A stretch of 64,000 bases of DNA, taken from the NCBI RefSeq assembly GCF_000612505.1, contig NZ_CP004078.1, positions 2,220,001 to 2,284,000 of the forward strand, read 5' to 3'. Below are positions 18,273-27,604 of this stretch, one piece after another. A program made the translations under genes and the position numbers. The stretch is from Paenibacillus sabinae T27 (GTDB lineage: Bacteria > Bacillota > Bacilli > Paenibacillales > Paenibacillaceae). Numbering within the stretch: the stretch's first letter is position 1; every line of letters begins with the position of its first letter. The notes under the pieces are model-generated. The model did not search any database. It was not told where the DNA came from and saw only the letters and a program-made list of their open reading frames with translations.

Positions 18273-18371
18273 ATGAGTAGATTTTTAGTGGGAAAAATAA
18301 TATTTTTAGAAAGGGGAGTTGGATATATATTTAAATATGAACTTGGAAAAAAGAGAGCTCCAAAGCCATAA
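18273..18371 (+). CDS. 32-codon small ORF, uncertain
   Basis: ATG at 18273 follows an AGAGGGAGAGAG purine tract and opens a 32-residue basic, hydrophobic peptide (MSRFLVGKIIFLERGVGYIF...) ending just before a terminator. A longer in-frame start at 18186 exists but has no SD. No family recognised; it may be a small protein or chance. Confidence 0.3.
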   Translation: MSRFLVGKIIFLERGVGYIFKYELGKKRAPKP

Positions 18372-18392
18372 TTAAAATGACTCGGAGCCCCC
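18345..18392 (-). terminator. terminator of the sugar ABC operon
   Basis: On the minus strand GGGGCTCC pairs with GGAGCTCT (two G-T pairs) and is followed by TTTTTT. It lies just beyond the last permease gene. Confidence 0.65.
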
Positions 18393-18418
18393 TTTGTTTG
18401 TAGAACCGGCCGATCCGC

Positions 18419-19249
18419 TCAGCCTTTAACAGAACCTTGCGTAAGTCCGGAAATGATCTGGTTTTGAAACAGGCTGTACATCGCAACGCTTGGAATAATG
18501 CTGATGATAATCGCTGCGAACATCGAGGTGAAATCGGTAGTAAACTGGCTGGAAAAAAAGCGAATGCCCAATTGCAGGGTCCGCACCTGTTCGGAGGAAG
18601 TCAGCAGCATCGCATACAGGAACTCGTTCCAACTGCTTAAGAATTGAAACGTCGCCGCGGTCACGATACCTGTGCGGGAAATCGGCACAATCACTCTAAA
18701 GAACTTTTGATAGAAATCGCACCCGTCCAGCAGCGCGGCCTCTTCCAGCTCCCCGGGAATCGAATCCATGAAGCCTTTAATAATAAAGACGGACAGCGGA
18801 AGCGAGATCGCCGTATACGTTAAAATCAGCGCCAGCTTGGTGTCATAGAGGCCGAGCGTCCGGATTAAAGTGAAATACGGAACCATCAGTGCGCTGACCG
18901 GCACCAGTATCCCTGTGATCAGGATTGAAAATATTACCGGTCCGAACTTGAACTTATACCTGGAGAGCACATAGGCGGCCATGGATGCAACCAGGGCGTT
19001 CAAGGCAGTTGCCGAGAAGCTGATTATAACCGAATTTGAAAATAACAAAGCCAAGTGCGCCGACTTGAACGCATTCACATAATTGCCGAACTGCGGAGGA
19101 GAGGGGAACCGGAAAGGATCGCCAAGCAGTTCGACATTTGTTTTGAGCGAAGCCATGATAAGCCAGAGCATGGGGAAGAGCGTGTAGACAAGAAACAAGG
19201 ACAGAATGGTCCGGGAAAATAACTTTTCAAGCAGTGCATTTATTTTCAT
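18419..19249 (-). CDS. carbohydrate ABC transporter permease, MalG-type
   Basis: 276 residues, six transmembrane helices. The EAA loop that docks the ATPase is visible (EEAALLDGCDFYQKFFRVIVP). It forms the membrane channel with the MalF-type permease encoded just upstream (15 nt gap). No ATPase is encoded in this operon; such CUT1 systems commonly borrow a shared MsmX-type ATPase encoded elsewhere (family knowledge). Last gene of the operon, followed by a terminator. Confidence 0.92.
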   Translation of the reverse strand: MKINALLEKLFSRTILSLFLVYTLFPMLWLIMASLKTNVELLGDPFRFPSPPQFGNYVNAFKSAHLALLFSNSVIISFSATALNALVASMAAYVLSRYKFKFGPVIFSILITGILVPVSALMVPYFTLIRTLGLYDTKLALILTYTAISLPLSVFIIKGFMDSIPGELEEAALLDGCDFYQKFFRVIVPISRTGIVTAATFQFLSSWNEFLYAMLLTSSEQVRTLQLGIRFFSSQFTTDFTSMFAAIIISIIPSVAMYSLFQNQIISGLTQGSVKG

Positions 19250-19264
19250 AAGACTTCTCCTGAA

Positions 19265-20140
19265 TTACATGTCATATTTGGCGGCGTTAAATAATCTGCG
19301 TACCGTTAGAATAATCAGGCCGCCCAGAACAATCAGCACCGTGCCCAAAGCATTGGCCGTCCCATAATGGAAGTTCTGCAGTTCTTTATATAAATAAAGT
19401 ACAAGGACCGAGGTGCTGTTGGCCGGACCGCCATTTGTCAGCAGCAGAACCTGCTCGAATTGCCGAAGCCCGTTAACCATCGCAAGCGTAACGCAAGTAG
19501 CTATGGTTCCCCTTATCAGCGGCAGCGTGATGAACCAATCCTGCTGCGTGCGTGTCGCTCCGTCAATGCTTGCCGCCTCATAGTAGGACTGCGAAACCGA
19601 GGAGATGTCCGCCAAAATAATGACCATGAAATAGCCGATATACAGCAATCCGTACACGAGTACGGAAGGGAACGCGCTGTCCAGCCCTCCGAGCCAGTTA
19701 TGCTCCCATTCGGACAATCCGATCAAACGGAGAAAGCCGTTAAGCAATCCCCGTTCATTGTTATAGATGGCTCCCCACAACATCGTAATTGCGATACCCG
19801 AGATGACATGGGGGAAAAAATAAATCGTTCGCAGCAGCTTCCAGCCCTTCGGCTTTCGGGCCAGCAGCAGGGCGACCAGAATGGCAAGCGGTACCTGAAT
19901 CAACGCCTCCGCGCAAGCCCAGATCAAATTGTTGCGAATGGAGATTCGAAATACTTCATCCTGTAACAAGGCGCTGTAATTTCGGAGACCGACAAACCCG
20001 GGACTGCTCATCCCATCCCATTTCATTAAGCTTACAATGACGACATACCCGACAGGATATAGAAAAAAGGCGGCAAAGAGCAGTAGGGCCGGCAGTAGAA
20101 AAAGGATAGCGCCTGTACGGAAATGGGTAGTTCGCTGCAT
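19265..20140 (-). CDS. carbohydrate ABC transporter permease, MalF-type
   Basis: 291 residues with six helices and the EAA motif (EAASIDGATRTQQDWFITLP). AAGGAGG lies upstream of the ATG. It lies between the lipoprotein binding-protein gene (38 nt gap) and the MalG-type gene, the standard CUT1 order of binding protein, MalF, MalG. It works in the cytoplasmic membrane in import of a mono- or oligosaccharide of unknown identity. Confidence 0.92.
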   Translation of the reverse strand: MQRTTHFRTGAILFLLPALLLFAAFFLYPVGYVVIVSLMKWDGMSSPGFVGLRNYSALLQDEVFRISIRNNLIWACAEALIQVPLAILVALLLARKPKGWKLLRTIYFFPHVISGIAITMLWGAIYNNERGLLNGFLRLIGLSEWEHNWLGGLDSAFPSVLVYGLLYIGYFMVIILADISSVSQSYYEAASIDGATRTQQDWFITLPLIRGTIATCVTLAMVNGLRQFEQVLLLTNGGPANSTSVLVLYLYKELQNFHYGTANALGTVLIVLGGLIILTVRRLFNAAKYDM

Positions 20141-20178
20141 GTTCTGCCTCCTTCACTCCAGCTTTCAGTGTGCCGGAT

Positions 20179-21456
20179 TTATTTAGAATCGGCTTGTTTA
20201 AGCTGCTCCACGAATTGTTCCGGCGTATATTTTCCAAGCACCAGACCGCTTAACGCTTGCGGGAATTCTGCGCCGACGGCGGGGCTCACACTTGCCCGGA
20301 AATGGGGGATGATGTACGGTGCGGCTTCCATTCCTTTTTTCATCTCGGTTTGCAGGCGTTCCACTTTATCGTCCTTTGTAACCTCGTATTTAATGACGAA
20401 CAGTGATCCGGAATCCAGCGATATTTTCTTCACATTGTCCGGAGAGGTCAGGTATTTAAGAAACTTCACAATGGCTTCTTCTTTCTTTTTATCCTTTTGC
20501 TTGCCTACGGCCAGACTTGCTTGGGTAAAACCGATATACTGCCCGGGTTGTCCTTTCCCGCCTTCATAGACGGGAGCAGGCGCTACCTCGACGGAGTCGT
20601 ACAAATGATCAATGCCTTCCTTTTTGATTCGGCCGATAAACCAGGGACCGTTAAGTAATACAGCGGTTTGCTGATTTAAAAAGTGGCCGCCTGCATTATC
20701 CAGTCCGACAGCATCTCCGGTAGTGTAGTCAAAGAGCTTTTTCAGCACCTCGGCGGCTTGCACAAAAGCGGGGTCGTCCAATCCGTGTTTGTACACATCC
20801 GGTCCGCCAATTGCGGACACGAGCTGGGAGTACCACAGCATGGAGACCCAGCCGTCGCCTCCGGTCATTTGCGTTGCGGGAGCGATGCCTGCGGCTTTGA
20901 GTTTGTCAAAAGCGGCGAACAGCTCGGTGTATGTTTTAGGGAATCCGGTAATGCCCGCTTGTTTGAACAGCTTGGTATTGTATAACACCGGCGTTACGCC
21001 GAACTCGAATGGAATCGAGTATACTTTGCCGTCATATGTGGCATTGTCAAAAGCGTGATCCAGAAATGTGCTTTTCCACTGATCGTCCAGATAAGGCGTA
21101 AGATCGGCCAAATTTCCCGATTTGTAATAGAACTCCCCGTCCGCGGGATTATCGAAGGAAAAAATATCCGGCGCTGTCCCCGTCGTAATATTGGTGCGGA
21201 TCTTGTCCTTGTAAGCGGCGTAATCGGGGATCTCTTCAACGACAACTTTGATTTTGCCTTGATTTTGATCATTGAAATCTTTGACAATTTGAGTGAACGT
21301 GGCGGCTTTGGAATCTTTGGCTACCCAAATACTGGGGAATTTGATTTCGATTTCGGATGCTTCGCCGCTATCGGCGTTTGCACCGCAGGCGCTTAACAGC
21401 ATGGAAAGGACCAGCAAGATCGCGGGCAGCGTAAGCAGGAGAGTTCTCTTGTTCAT
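20179..21456 (-). CDS. extracellular sugar-binding lipoprotein (CUT1 type)
   Basis: 425 residues. The signal peptide ends in a lipobox LSAC, with Cys24 lipidated. The mature part has the family-1 solute-binding pattern (FDNPADGEFYYKSGNLADLT, IPFEFGVTPVLYNTKLFKQ, GPWFIGRI). It captures sugar outside the membrane and delivers it to the two permeases. I chose the internal ATG (MNKRTLL) because AAGGAG precedes it and the lipoprotein signal then has normal length; an upstream in-frame start would add 12 residues. Divergent from an AraC regulator, which probably controls it. Confidence 0.92.
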   Translation of the reverse strand: MNKRTLLLTLPAILLVLSMLLSACGANADSGEASEIEIKFPSIWVAKDSKAATFTQIVKDFNDQNQGKIKVVVEEIPDYAAYKDKIRTNITTGTAPDIFSFDNPADGEFYYKSGNLADLTPYLDDQWKSTFLDHAFDNATYDGKVYSIPFEFGVTPVLYNTKLFKQAGITGFPKTYTELFAAFDKLKAAGIAPATQMTGGDGWVSMLWYSQLVSAIGGPDVYKHGLDDPAFVQAAEVLKKLFDYTTGDAVGLDNAGGHFLNQQTAVLLNGPWFIGRIKKEGIDHLYDSVEVAPAPVYEGGKGQPGQYIGFTQASLAVGKQKDKKKEEAIVKFLKYLTSPDNVKKISLDSGSLFVIKYEVTKDDKVERLQTEMKKGMEAAPYIIPHFRASVSPAVGAEFPQALSGLVLGKYTPEQFVEQLKQADSK

Positions 21457-21595
21457 CGTATGTACACTCCTTAAATGGTTATTAGCTAGCAAACAGTATG
21501 TATTATCAGCTTCTCTAGTGGTCTAGTCAATGTCCAATAAATTTACTTGGTTTACTATGTTTTATATATTATCAACCCGGATATTCGCAAGTAAA

Positions 21596-21631
21596 TGTCA
21601 TTTTAAGTTGTTCTCGTTTGTCATTTTGAGT
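21596..21631. promoter_or_regulatory. direct repeat, candidate AraC-regulator site
   Basis: TGTCATTTTAAGT (21596-21608) and TGTCATTTTGAGT (21619-21631) differ at one base and lie 23 bp apart, about two helical turns. They sit midway between the divergent sugar-ABC and araC-type genes, the expected layout for an AraC-family activator dimer. Confidence 0.55.
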
Positions 21632-21744
21632 CATGATGAAAGATTGCTCCAGAATAAAAGAGTGAATGAAAGAGCATTGTGAACCTTTTAGAAATTATAT
21701 ATTATTTATAAAAATGAGACGCATTGTAAAAAGAGGTCAGTGAT

Positions 21745-22620
21745 ATGAAAGACAAGATGATCGAAGATAATCATGAGTTTTTGGAGCTGCGCCTATTTAC
21801 CCCTTCCGTATTTGAAAAGTCCGGAGCCGCTTGGCCGATTCGCCTTGGACACAATATTGCCAAATTGAATTATCATATTGGCCCCCGGACGACGCCCTAT
21901 TATTATTTGCTTTTTGTGCTGGAAGGGCAAGGGACGTTTCATCAAAATGAGCAAACCTTTCAGCTCCGCCCAAATGATATTTTCTGTTTGTTTCCGCAGG
22001 TCATTCATGAATATTACACGAGTCCGGACGATCCGCTCCGCAAAGTATTTCTTGCCTTTGACGGGAGGCAGGCTGTAATGCTGCTTGAGAAGATTGGGCT
22101 GACTATGCACAGCCCGCATGCGGCGGGTGTATTAACACCCGAAGCGATTCAACTGATGTGGGATTTCTTCAGATTGGTGAATTCGGATAATGATACGGAC
22201 CTGAGACGGCTTATCTTATTCCACCGTATCTTCGACCAGCTCTCTGCTGCGGTTGACAGTTCTGCCCGTAATGATCTGCGGGATGTCTCGTGGCTTCAAA
22301 AAGGACATGAATATATGGAGATTCACTATGCGGAGGGCATTACAGTTGAAAGAGTTGCGGAGTATGTCGGCATAGACCGCACCCATTTTACCAAACAGTA
22401 CCGTAAGGCTTACGGAATCACTCCCATTCAGTTTATCCAGGACTTGAAGATGAAGGAGGCCCGATCATTACTGGAGCAGACTTCCTATACATTGTCCGAA
22501 ATTGCCCATTCTGTGGGCTATCCAGATATCTTCTCCTTCTCGAAAGCATTCAAGAAACGTCTTGGAGTTGCACCTACTCAGTATCGGGATATGAAAGTCA
22601 AAAGCGGGCAGCAGATATGA
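21745..22620 (+). CDS. AraC-family transcriptional regulator
   Basis: 291 residues. The N-terminal part is a cupin-like sensor (GQGTFHQNEQTFQLRPNDIF). The C-terminal part has two helix-turn-helix motifs (ITVERVAEYVGIDRTHFTKQ; LSEIAHSVGYPDIFSFSKAF) and the AraC signature up to PTQYRD. It is divergent from the sugar importer operon, so it probably senses the sugar or a derivative and activates the importer. GAGGTCAGTGAT precedes the ATG. Confidence 0.92.
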   Translation: MKDKMIEDNHEFLELRLFTPSVFEKSGAAWPIRLGHNIAKLNYHIGPRTTPYYYLLFVLEGQGTFHQNEQTFQLRPNDIFCLFPQVIHEYYTSPDDPLRKVFLAFDGRQAVMLLEKIGLTMHSPHAAGVLTPEAIQLMWDFFRLVNSDNDTDLRRLILFHRIFDQLSAAVDSSARNDLRDVSWLQKGHEYMEIHYAEGITVERVAEYVGIDRTHFTKQYRKAYGITPIQFIQDLKMKEARSLLEQTSYTLSEIAHSVGYPDIFSFSKAFKKRLGVAPTQYRDMKVKSGQQI

Positions 22621-22669
22621 GTAAAGTATGGTTGAGCAGCTAGGAATAAGAACGCGGGAGCGCGAAAAA

Positions 22670-22705
22670 AGGTTGGGTCAGAATATCTTCTGCCCAACCT
22701 GTTTA
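22670..22705. terminator. bidirectional terminator between convergent genes
   Basis: GGTTGGG (22671-22677) pairs with CCCAACC (22693-22699) around an AGAATATCTTCT stem. A runs on the left and T-rich sequence on the right allow use in both directions. Confidence 0.85.
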
Positions 22706-22728
22706 TTCGAATCATCGAAGATTATTTC

Positions 22729-24456
22729 TTACGCGCTTGCAAGATCCCTGGCTTCTTTCTCAAAGGTCCGGACCAATTCTGGATACAGCTCGCCTTCTCT
22801 TAGCAGCTCCTCATGAGTGCCTTCCTCAACGACCTGCCCATCTTTCATGACGAAGATGATGTCTGCGTTCATTACGGTGGACAACCGATGCGCAATGATG
22901 ATCGTCGTTCGTCCCGAACGCTTGTCATCCAGCAGCAGCTGCACTTTCCTTTCCGTCTCCATATCCAGGGCGGAGGTGGCTTCATCCAAGATGAGAATAT
23001 CGGGATCTCTCAGCATCGCTCTCGCCAAGGCTAGACGCTGGCGCTGGCCTCCGGAGAGCTGAATGCCTCGTTCCCCGATGGTTTCATCCAGCTTATTCGG
23101 CAGCTTCATTACCGTATCCAGCAGCTGTGCGTCCTGCAGCACGCCGATAAGCTGATCATCCGTGTCTTCCCGGCCGAACAGCACGTTCTTCCGGATCGTG
23201 TCGGCTAGCAGGTAGGGCTCTTGGAATACGATCGCAATTCGGCTCATCCAGTCCTGACGACGAATATCGGTAAGCGGAATGCCGTTCACCAGAATTTCGC
23301 CTTCGCTTGGGTTGTAGAAGCGGGTGAGCAGTTGGGCTACCGTCGATTTGCCGCCGCCGCTTGCTCCGACGAATGCGATTTTCTTCCCAATAGGAAGGAC
23401 GGCGGTAAGGCCGTTCAGTATATTTTTGTCCTCATAAGCGAAGCTGATGTTCCGGAACTGGATAGATTGAACCTCGCCGCTAAGCGGCTGCGTTCCGTTA
23501 TCGATTTGCGGTATACTATTAAAGTCCTCGATTCGGTCGATTAAAGCGAAGCGCGCGATCATCATCATGACGTAGTCGAACAGCCAATGGATTTTATCCA
23601 TGATCTGCAGCACCAGCTGTAGGACGACCACGAAGGTGCCGAGGCTCAGTCTGCCCTCAATCAACTGATAGCCGCCAACGGCTACAACCGAAACGGCAAC
23701 CCCCCAGCGCAAGGGCGCGCTGAACAGCATCTGAAGGTTGACAGTCCGGCCTTCCTGCAGGATTGCGTCAAAGTATTTTTTAAACAAGGCTTGATAGCGG
23801 TTCGACTCCCACTCGGTTCTGTGAAACGCAACGACCTCCCGTGTCGAGGAGATTCCTTCCTCCAGATGAACCGTCAGATCCGTCCGCTTCTCCAGCACAA
23901 CGGCTGCCGCTTTCTTGATCCTTTTCGCAAAGAAACAGGCATTACCAATATACAGCAAGCACACGGCCAGGACGCACACCATGACCCAAATGCTCGAGTA
24001 GCCGACAATGGCAAGCATGATGAGCGCTTCGAACATACTCCTGATCCCGGTGGGTGAAAGATAGCTGACCAGAGAACCCGTATCCAGAACATCGCTGTTC
24101 AGGTTTTGGACGAACTTGGCGGCTCTCTCTTTTTGGAAAGTGGAGATGGGAAAGCGGAATAACCGGGTGAACATGTTTTTGGTCATGATTTTCGTAATAA
24201 TATATTCGTTTCGGACAAACGTATACGGCGTGGCGACGAACAAGATGGCACTACAGATAAAGATAATGGCGTAAACACTAAGCAGAACGGGCAGAAGCTC
24301 GAACTTTTGCTGCATGAACAGATCATCGATGATGTACTTTTGCACGTAGACGGAAGCGACGCCGAAGAAACTTTCCAAAACGAGCAGCACAATGGCCAGC
24401 TGAAAGCCGGCTCTGATCATCATCAGGTGATCCCATATCCATTTCACATATTTCAC
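22729..24456 (-). CDS. ABC exporter half-transporter (second subunit)
   Basis: 575 residues: a six-helix exporter membrane domain (about 1-310) followed by an ATPase domain with Walker A GASGGGKS, signature LSGGQRQR, Walker B ILILDEATSALD and H-loop AHRLST, all canonical. The start overlaps the upstream half-transporter gene by 4 nt (ATGA), so the two are coupled and probably heterodimerise. Likely an efflux pump for drugs, lipids or peptides; the substrate is unknown. No regulator is adjacent. Confidence 0.92.
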   Translation of the reverse strand: MKYVKWIWDHLMMIRAGFQLAIVLLVLESFFGVASVYVQKYIIDDLFMQQKFELLPVLLSVYAIIFICSAILFVATPYTFVRNEYIITKIMTKNMFTRLFRFPISTFQKERAAKFVQNLNSDVLDTGSLVSYLSPTGIRSMFEALIMLAIVGYSSIWVMVCVLAVCLLYIGNACFFAKRIKKAAAVVLEKRTDLTVHLEEGISSTREVVAFHRTEWESNRYQALFKKYFDAILQEGRTVNLQMLFSAPLRWGVAVSVVAVGGYQLIEGRLSLGTFVVVLQLVLQIMDKIHWLFDYVMMMIARFALIDRIEDFNSIPQIDNGTQPLSGEVQSIQFRNISFAYEDKNILNGLTAVLPIGKKIAFVGASGGGKSTVAQLLTRFYNPSEGEILVNGIPLTDIRRQDWMSRIAIVFQEPYLLADTIRKNVLFGREDTDDQLIGVLQDAQLLDTVMKLPNKLDETIGERGIQLSGGQRQRLALARAMLRDPDILILDEATSALDMETERKVQLLLDDKRSGRTTIIIAHRLSTVMNADIIFVMKDGQVVEEGTHEELLREGELYPELVRTFEKEARDLASA

Positions 24457-26267
24457 AGCGTATCCTCCGAATCACCGGTAATAGCGACCGTTTGCCCCTG
24501 ACCCTGGGCCAGATTATAGAAGATGCCTTCCCGGGCGATTAACTCTTCGTAGGTACCAATCTCTGCGATTGTCCCCTCATCCAAGACCACAATCCGGTCA
24601 AAATCCTTGATAGTCGATAACCGGTGGGCAACGGCGATCATCGTCCGGCCTTCAAAGAGGCGATCCAGCGCGGTCTTGACCTCTGCTTCGGAGACGTTGT
24701 CCAGTGCTGACGTTGCTTCATCGAGCAGGACGATTTTCGGACCCGAGATCAGCATACGGGCAATCGCGATTCTTTGTTTCTGTCCGCCTGACAGCTTCAT
24801 TCCGCGGTCTCCGACCAAAGTGTCATAGCCCTGCGGAAGCTGAAGGATAAATTCATGCGCCATGGCAGCTTTCGCGGCCTGCTCAATCTCTTCATCCGAC
24901 GCCTCCGGCCGTCCAAAGCGAATGTTCTCTCTGACGGAGAAGCCAAACAGATACGATTCCTGAAAGACATAACCAATGCTTCCTCTTAAATCTTGAAAAG
25001 ACAGCCGGGTGATGGGGACCCCATCCAGCTCGATCGTTCCTTCCTGAGGATCGTAAAAGCGGTTGATCAGCTTAAGTAAAGTTGATTTTCCGTTTCCACT
25101 GGTGCCGACAAAGGCCAGCCTTTCACCGGGCCGGATGTCGAGCGAGAAGTCCCTGATGACCGGCGGGCGATTCGGGTAGCGGAAACCAACATCTTTGAAA
25201 GTGATTCGGCCATTTATCGTTCCCAAGGGAATGGGATGCTCCGGTTCCTCTACAAGGGGCTTCAGCAGCATAAGTCTGCGAATCGGATTGGCCTGCTCCA
25301 GCATCATCCCTTGCTGCGCAAGATTGCCAATCAGCATGGATAATTTGAACATAACGACAGAGTAAATGAGGAAAAAGGATAGGAAAGCGCCTACAGTCAA
25401 CGTCTGATTACGGATAAACCAATAGCCGAATATGAAAAGCGCGACCGCGCCGGCGTCGAAGAACACCCTTCGGATGCTCCAGCGGGTATGTATGAAGAAT
25501 ACCCATTTCAAGGTGGTGTCTGTGACGGTCTGATACAGCCGAAGCCCACGCTGCAAATCCCAATTCTCAGCGGAAAAAGCCCGGAAGTCGCGGATGCCTG
25601 ACACCGATTCATGGATTTTGCGGTTATAGTCCATCCGCTGTGTATTCATGCGCTCATTCCACTCCGTGGTCTTTCGATCAAGACTCGGCCCTACGGCATA
25701 GTAGATCAGGAAGAACGGAACGGCAACCAATGTCAATTTGAGACTGCCCGACACCATCACGGAAACGGCGAGAATGACGAAGAGGGCAAGCTCCAGCATG
25801 TCGGGAAAAAAGCTGGTGTACAGCTCCTGCACCGCGTGCACCTGATTGTTCATCAAAGAGAGCGTTTCGCCTACGGGACGCTGTTCATAGTAGGAAAAGC
25901 CAAGCTTCCGCAGCTTCTGAAGCACGGAGAATTGCAGGTCGCGCGCGGCTTTGCTTCCGACTGTTCTTTGAAGCAGATTGCGAAGCAAGGAAGCGCAGAC
26001 GGAGAGCGCCACGATTCCAACGAGCAGAAGAAGCATACTTGTAAAAGCGCTTTTATTCTTAGCCGGAATGATGCTGTCGACCAGATGCTCGATCATCTTG
26101 GGGATCACCAGCTCACCCGCGGCGGCAATCAGTCCGCACAGCACGATCAGCGTAAGTTGACCCGCGTAAGGCCGAAGATAGGATACGACCCACAGATACA
26201 GCTTAAAACGGCGCTCCTGCGGGTGTTCGGCCGCATTCAGGGCCACAGCTTCAGAAACTTGACTCAA
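24453..26267 (-). CDS. ABC exporter half-transporter (first subunit)
   Basis: 604 residues: an N-terminal six-helix exporter domain, then an ATPase with Walker A GTSGNGKS, Q-loop, signature LSGGQKQR, Walker B IVLLDEATSALD and H-loop AHRLST. Both subunits keep the catalytic Glu after Walker B, unlike BmrCD-type heterodimers with one degenerate site. First gene of the two-gene minus-strand unit. 26268-26453 upstream contains no further gene. Confidence 0.92.
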   Translation of the reverse strand: MSQVSEAVALNAAEHPQERRFKLYLWVVSYLRPYAGQLTLIVLCGLIAAAGELVIPKMIEHLVDSIIPAKNKSAFTSMLLLLVGIVALSVCASLLRNLLQRTVGSKAARDLQFSVLQKLRKLGFSYYEQRPVGETLSLMNNQVHAVQELYTSFFPDMLELALFVILAVSVMVSGSLKLTLVAVPFFLIYYAVGPSLDRKTTEWNERMNTQRMDYNRKIHESVSGIRDFRAFSAENWDLQRGLRLYQTVTDTTLKWVFFIHTRWSIRRVFFDAGAVALFIFGYWFIRNQTLTVGAFLSFFLIYSVVMFKLSMLIGNLAQQGMMLEQANPIRRLMLLKPLVEEPEHPIPLGTINGRITFKDVGFRYPNRPPVIRDFSLDIRPGERLAFVGTSGNGKSTLLKLINRFYDPQEGTIELDGVPITRLSFQDLRGSIGYVFQESYLFGFSVRENIRFGRPEASDEEIEQAAKAAMAHEFILQLPQGYDTLVGDRGMKLSGGQKQRIAIARMLISGPKIVLLDEATSALDNVSEAEVKTALDRLFEGRTMIAVAHRLSTIKDFDRIVVLDEGTIAEIGTYEELIAREGIFYNLAQGQGQTVAITGDSEDTL

Positions 26268-26453
26268 GCATCAACACTCCTTACCTATTAAATAATTCCA
26301 AATTTGGTTACGCATACATTGAGGGCAATTTCACAATATACGATAGTTTTTTTGTTCGCAACTAATTTTATCGGTTATTGAATTTTAATATCATCTGATC
26401 AGATGGATATATATTTGGCAGTCCAATTTTGTTTGGCGGTTTTTGTATAGGAA

Positions 26454-26476
26454 AACCCTCAGTTCGACTGAGGGTT
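26454..26476 (-). terminator. terminator of the glycyl-radical-activase gene
   Basis: A perfect stem AACCCTCAGT/ACTGAGGGTT with a TCG (CGA) loop lies just after the stop of the minus-strand gene and runs into TTCC. Confidence 0.75.
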
Positions 26477-26501
26477 CACGAAACCTTAAAGCTATAAGCA
26501 G

Positions 26502-27260
26502 TCATCTTATGAGATTTTGAAAGGCGTCCTGATAGGCGGCTAATTCTACCTCGGTAAACGGTGAAGCGCTGCCTTGGGCATTGTGCCGGTTTGATGGGTC
26601 TGTCTGGTTGTTGGAGGGGAAAAGCTGCACCTGTTTTACACCTATACGCTGGAGCAGTCTGGCAAATCCTTCGGCATCCTCCGGACGGTCGTTCAATCCG
26701 GGAATAAGGTTAAGCCGCACCTCAACCTCGCTTGGACTGGAGAGAGAATTCCGCAAATTTTCAATAATGAGATCATTGTAAACTCCGGTTATTTTTCTGT
26801 GCGCTTCACGTTCATAGTGTTTTACATAAAATATCAGATGATCAATCAGGGGGAGCAGCTTGGCAAATTGACCCTCAGGTACATATCCGGTAGTTTCAAC
26901 GGCCGTATGTACTCCGAGCTCCTTCAAGCGTGACAGCAGTTCATAGACAAAGGTATGCTGCGTCAAGGCTTCTCCGCCAGTCAACGTAACCCCGGACGCA
27001 GTCCTTTCGGCGGGATCAAGATTATCGAGGCATAACTCCAATACCTCCTGAACGGAATAAATCCGTCCGTCTTCATAGTGTTTGGCTTTGATCGGGTCCC
27101 ACACCAGCCTGACTTCGGGATTGCGGAGCTCCGGATTGGGGCACCAATTGCAGTACAGAGGACAGCCCTTAAGGTAAAGAATCGTTTGAGTACCGGAACC
27201 GGACTCGGTGGACTGTTTTTGCACATCACGAATGCAAGCGCTTACGTTTCTCGTAATCAC
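26502..27260 (-). CDS. glycyl-radical-enzyme activating radical SAM protein, orphan
   Basis: 252 residues with the radical SAM motif KGCPLYCNWC (CX3CX2C) near residue 33, the GGE-type motif LTGGEALTQ, and the usual activase barrel to the end. Such enzymes install a glycyl radical on a partner enzyme. There is no glycyl radical enzyme next to it, and the ferredoxin-like [4Fe-4S] insert of longer activases is absent, as in PflA-size proteins. Monocistronic, with its own terminator. The partner must be elsewhere, or the protein serves another radical SAM role. Confidence 0.85.
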   Translation of the reverse strand: MITRNVSACIRDVQKQSTESGSGTQTILYLKGCPLYCNWCPNPELRNPEVRLVWDPIKAKHYEDGRIYSVQEVLELCLDNLDPAERTASGVTLTGGEALTQHTFVYELLSRLKELGVHTAVETTGYVPEGQFAKLLPLIDHLIFYVKHYEREAHRKITGVYNDLIIENLRNSLSSPSEVEVRLNLIPGLNDRPEDAEGFARLLQRIGVKQVQLFPSNNQTDPSNRHNAQGSASPFTEVELAAYQDAFQNLIR

Positions 27261-27604
27261 CTAAACTCCTCCTTGAAAATGATGACAAGCAGGGGTCCTG
27301 CATTTACTGCAATGAATCACAAAACAGGCTGAATCACCCATTTTGCCACACATGTCCGTTATTTAACCAAAATTCAGTGCACAAAACCCGGATAAGATGA
27401 AAATAATGTGAAAATTAGAGCAGCAGCTCAGCATTTGTTTCTAACTATCCATTGAAAGTATGATTTGTCGTTCCAGGAGGAAAACGGTTTGTACGGAGAT
27501 TAATATAATATATTCACCAGCCCGTGAAATATAAATACAAGTTGCAAGTATCTGTCTGAAACATTAAGCTTAAGAATTTCGTCAAAGAACTGAGGTGATT
27601 AGGG

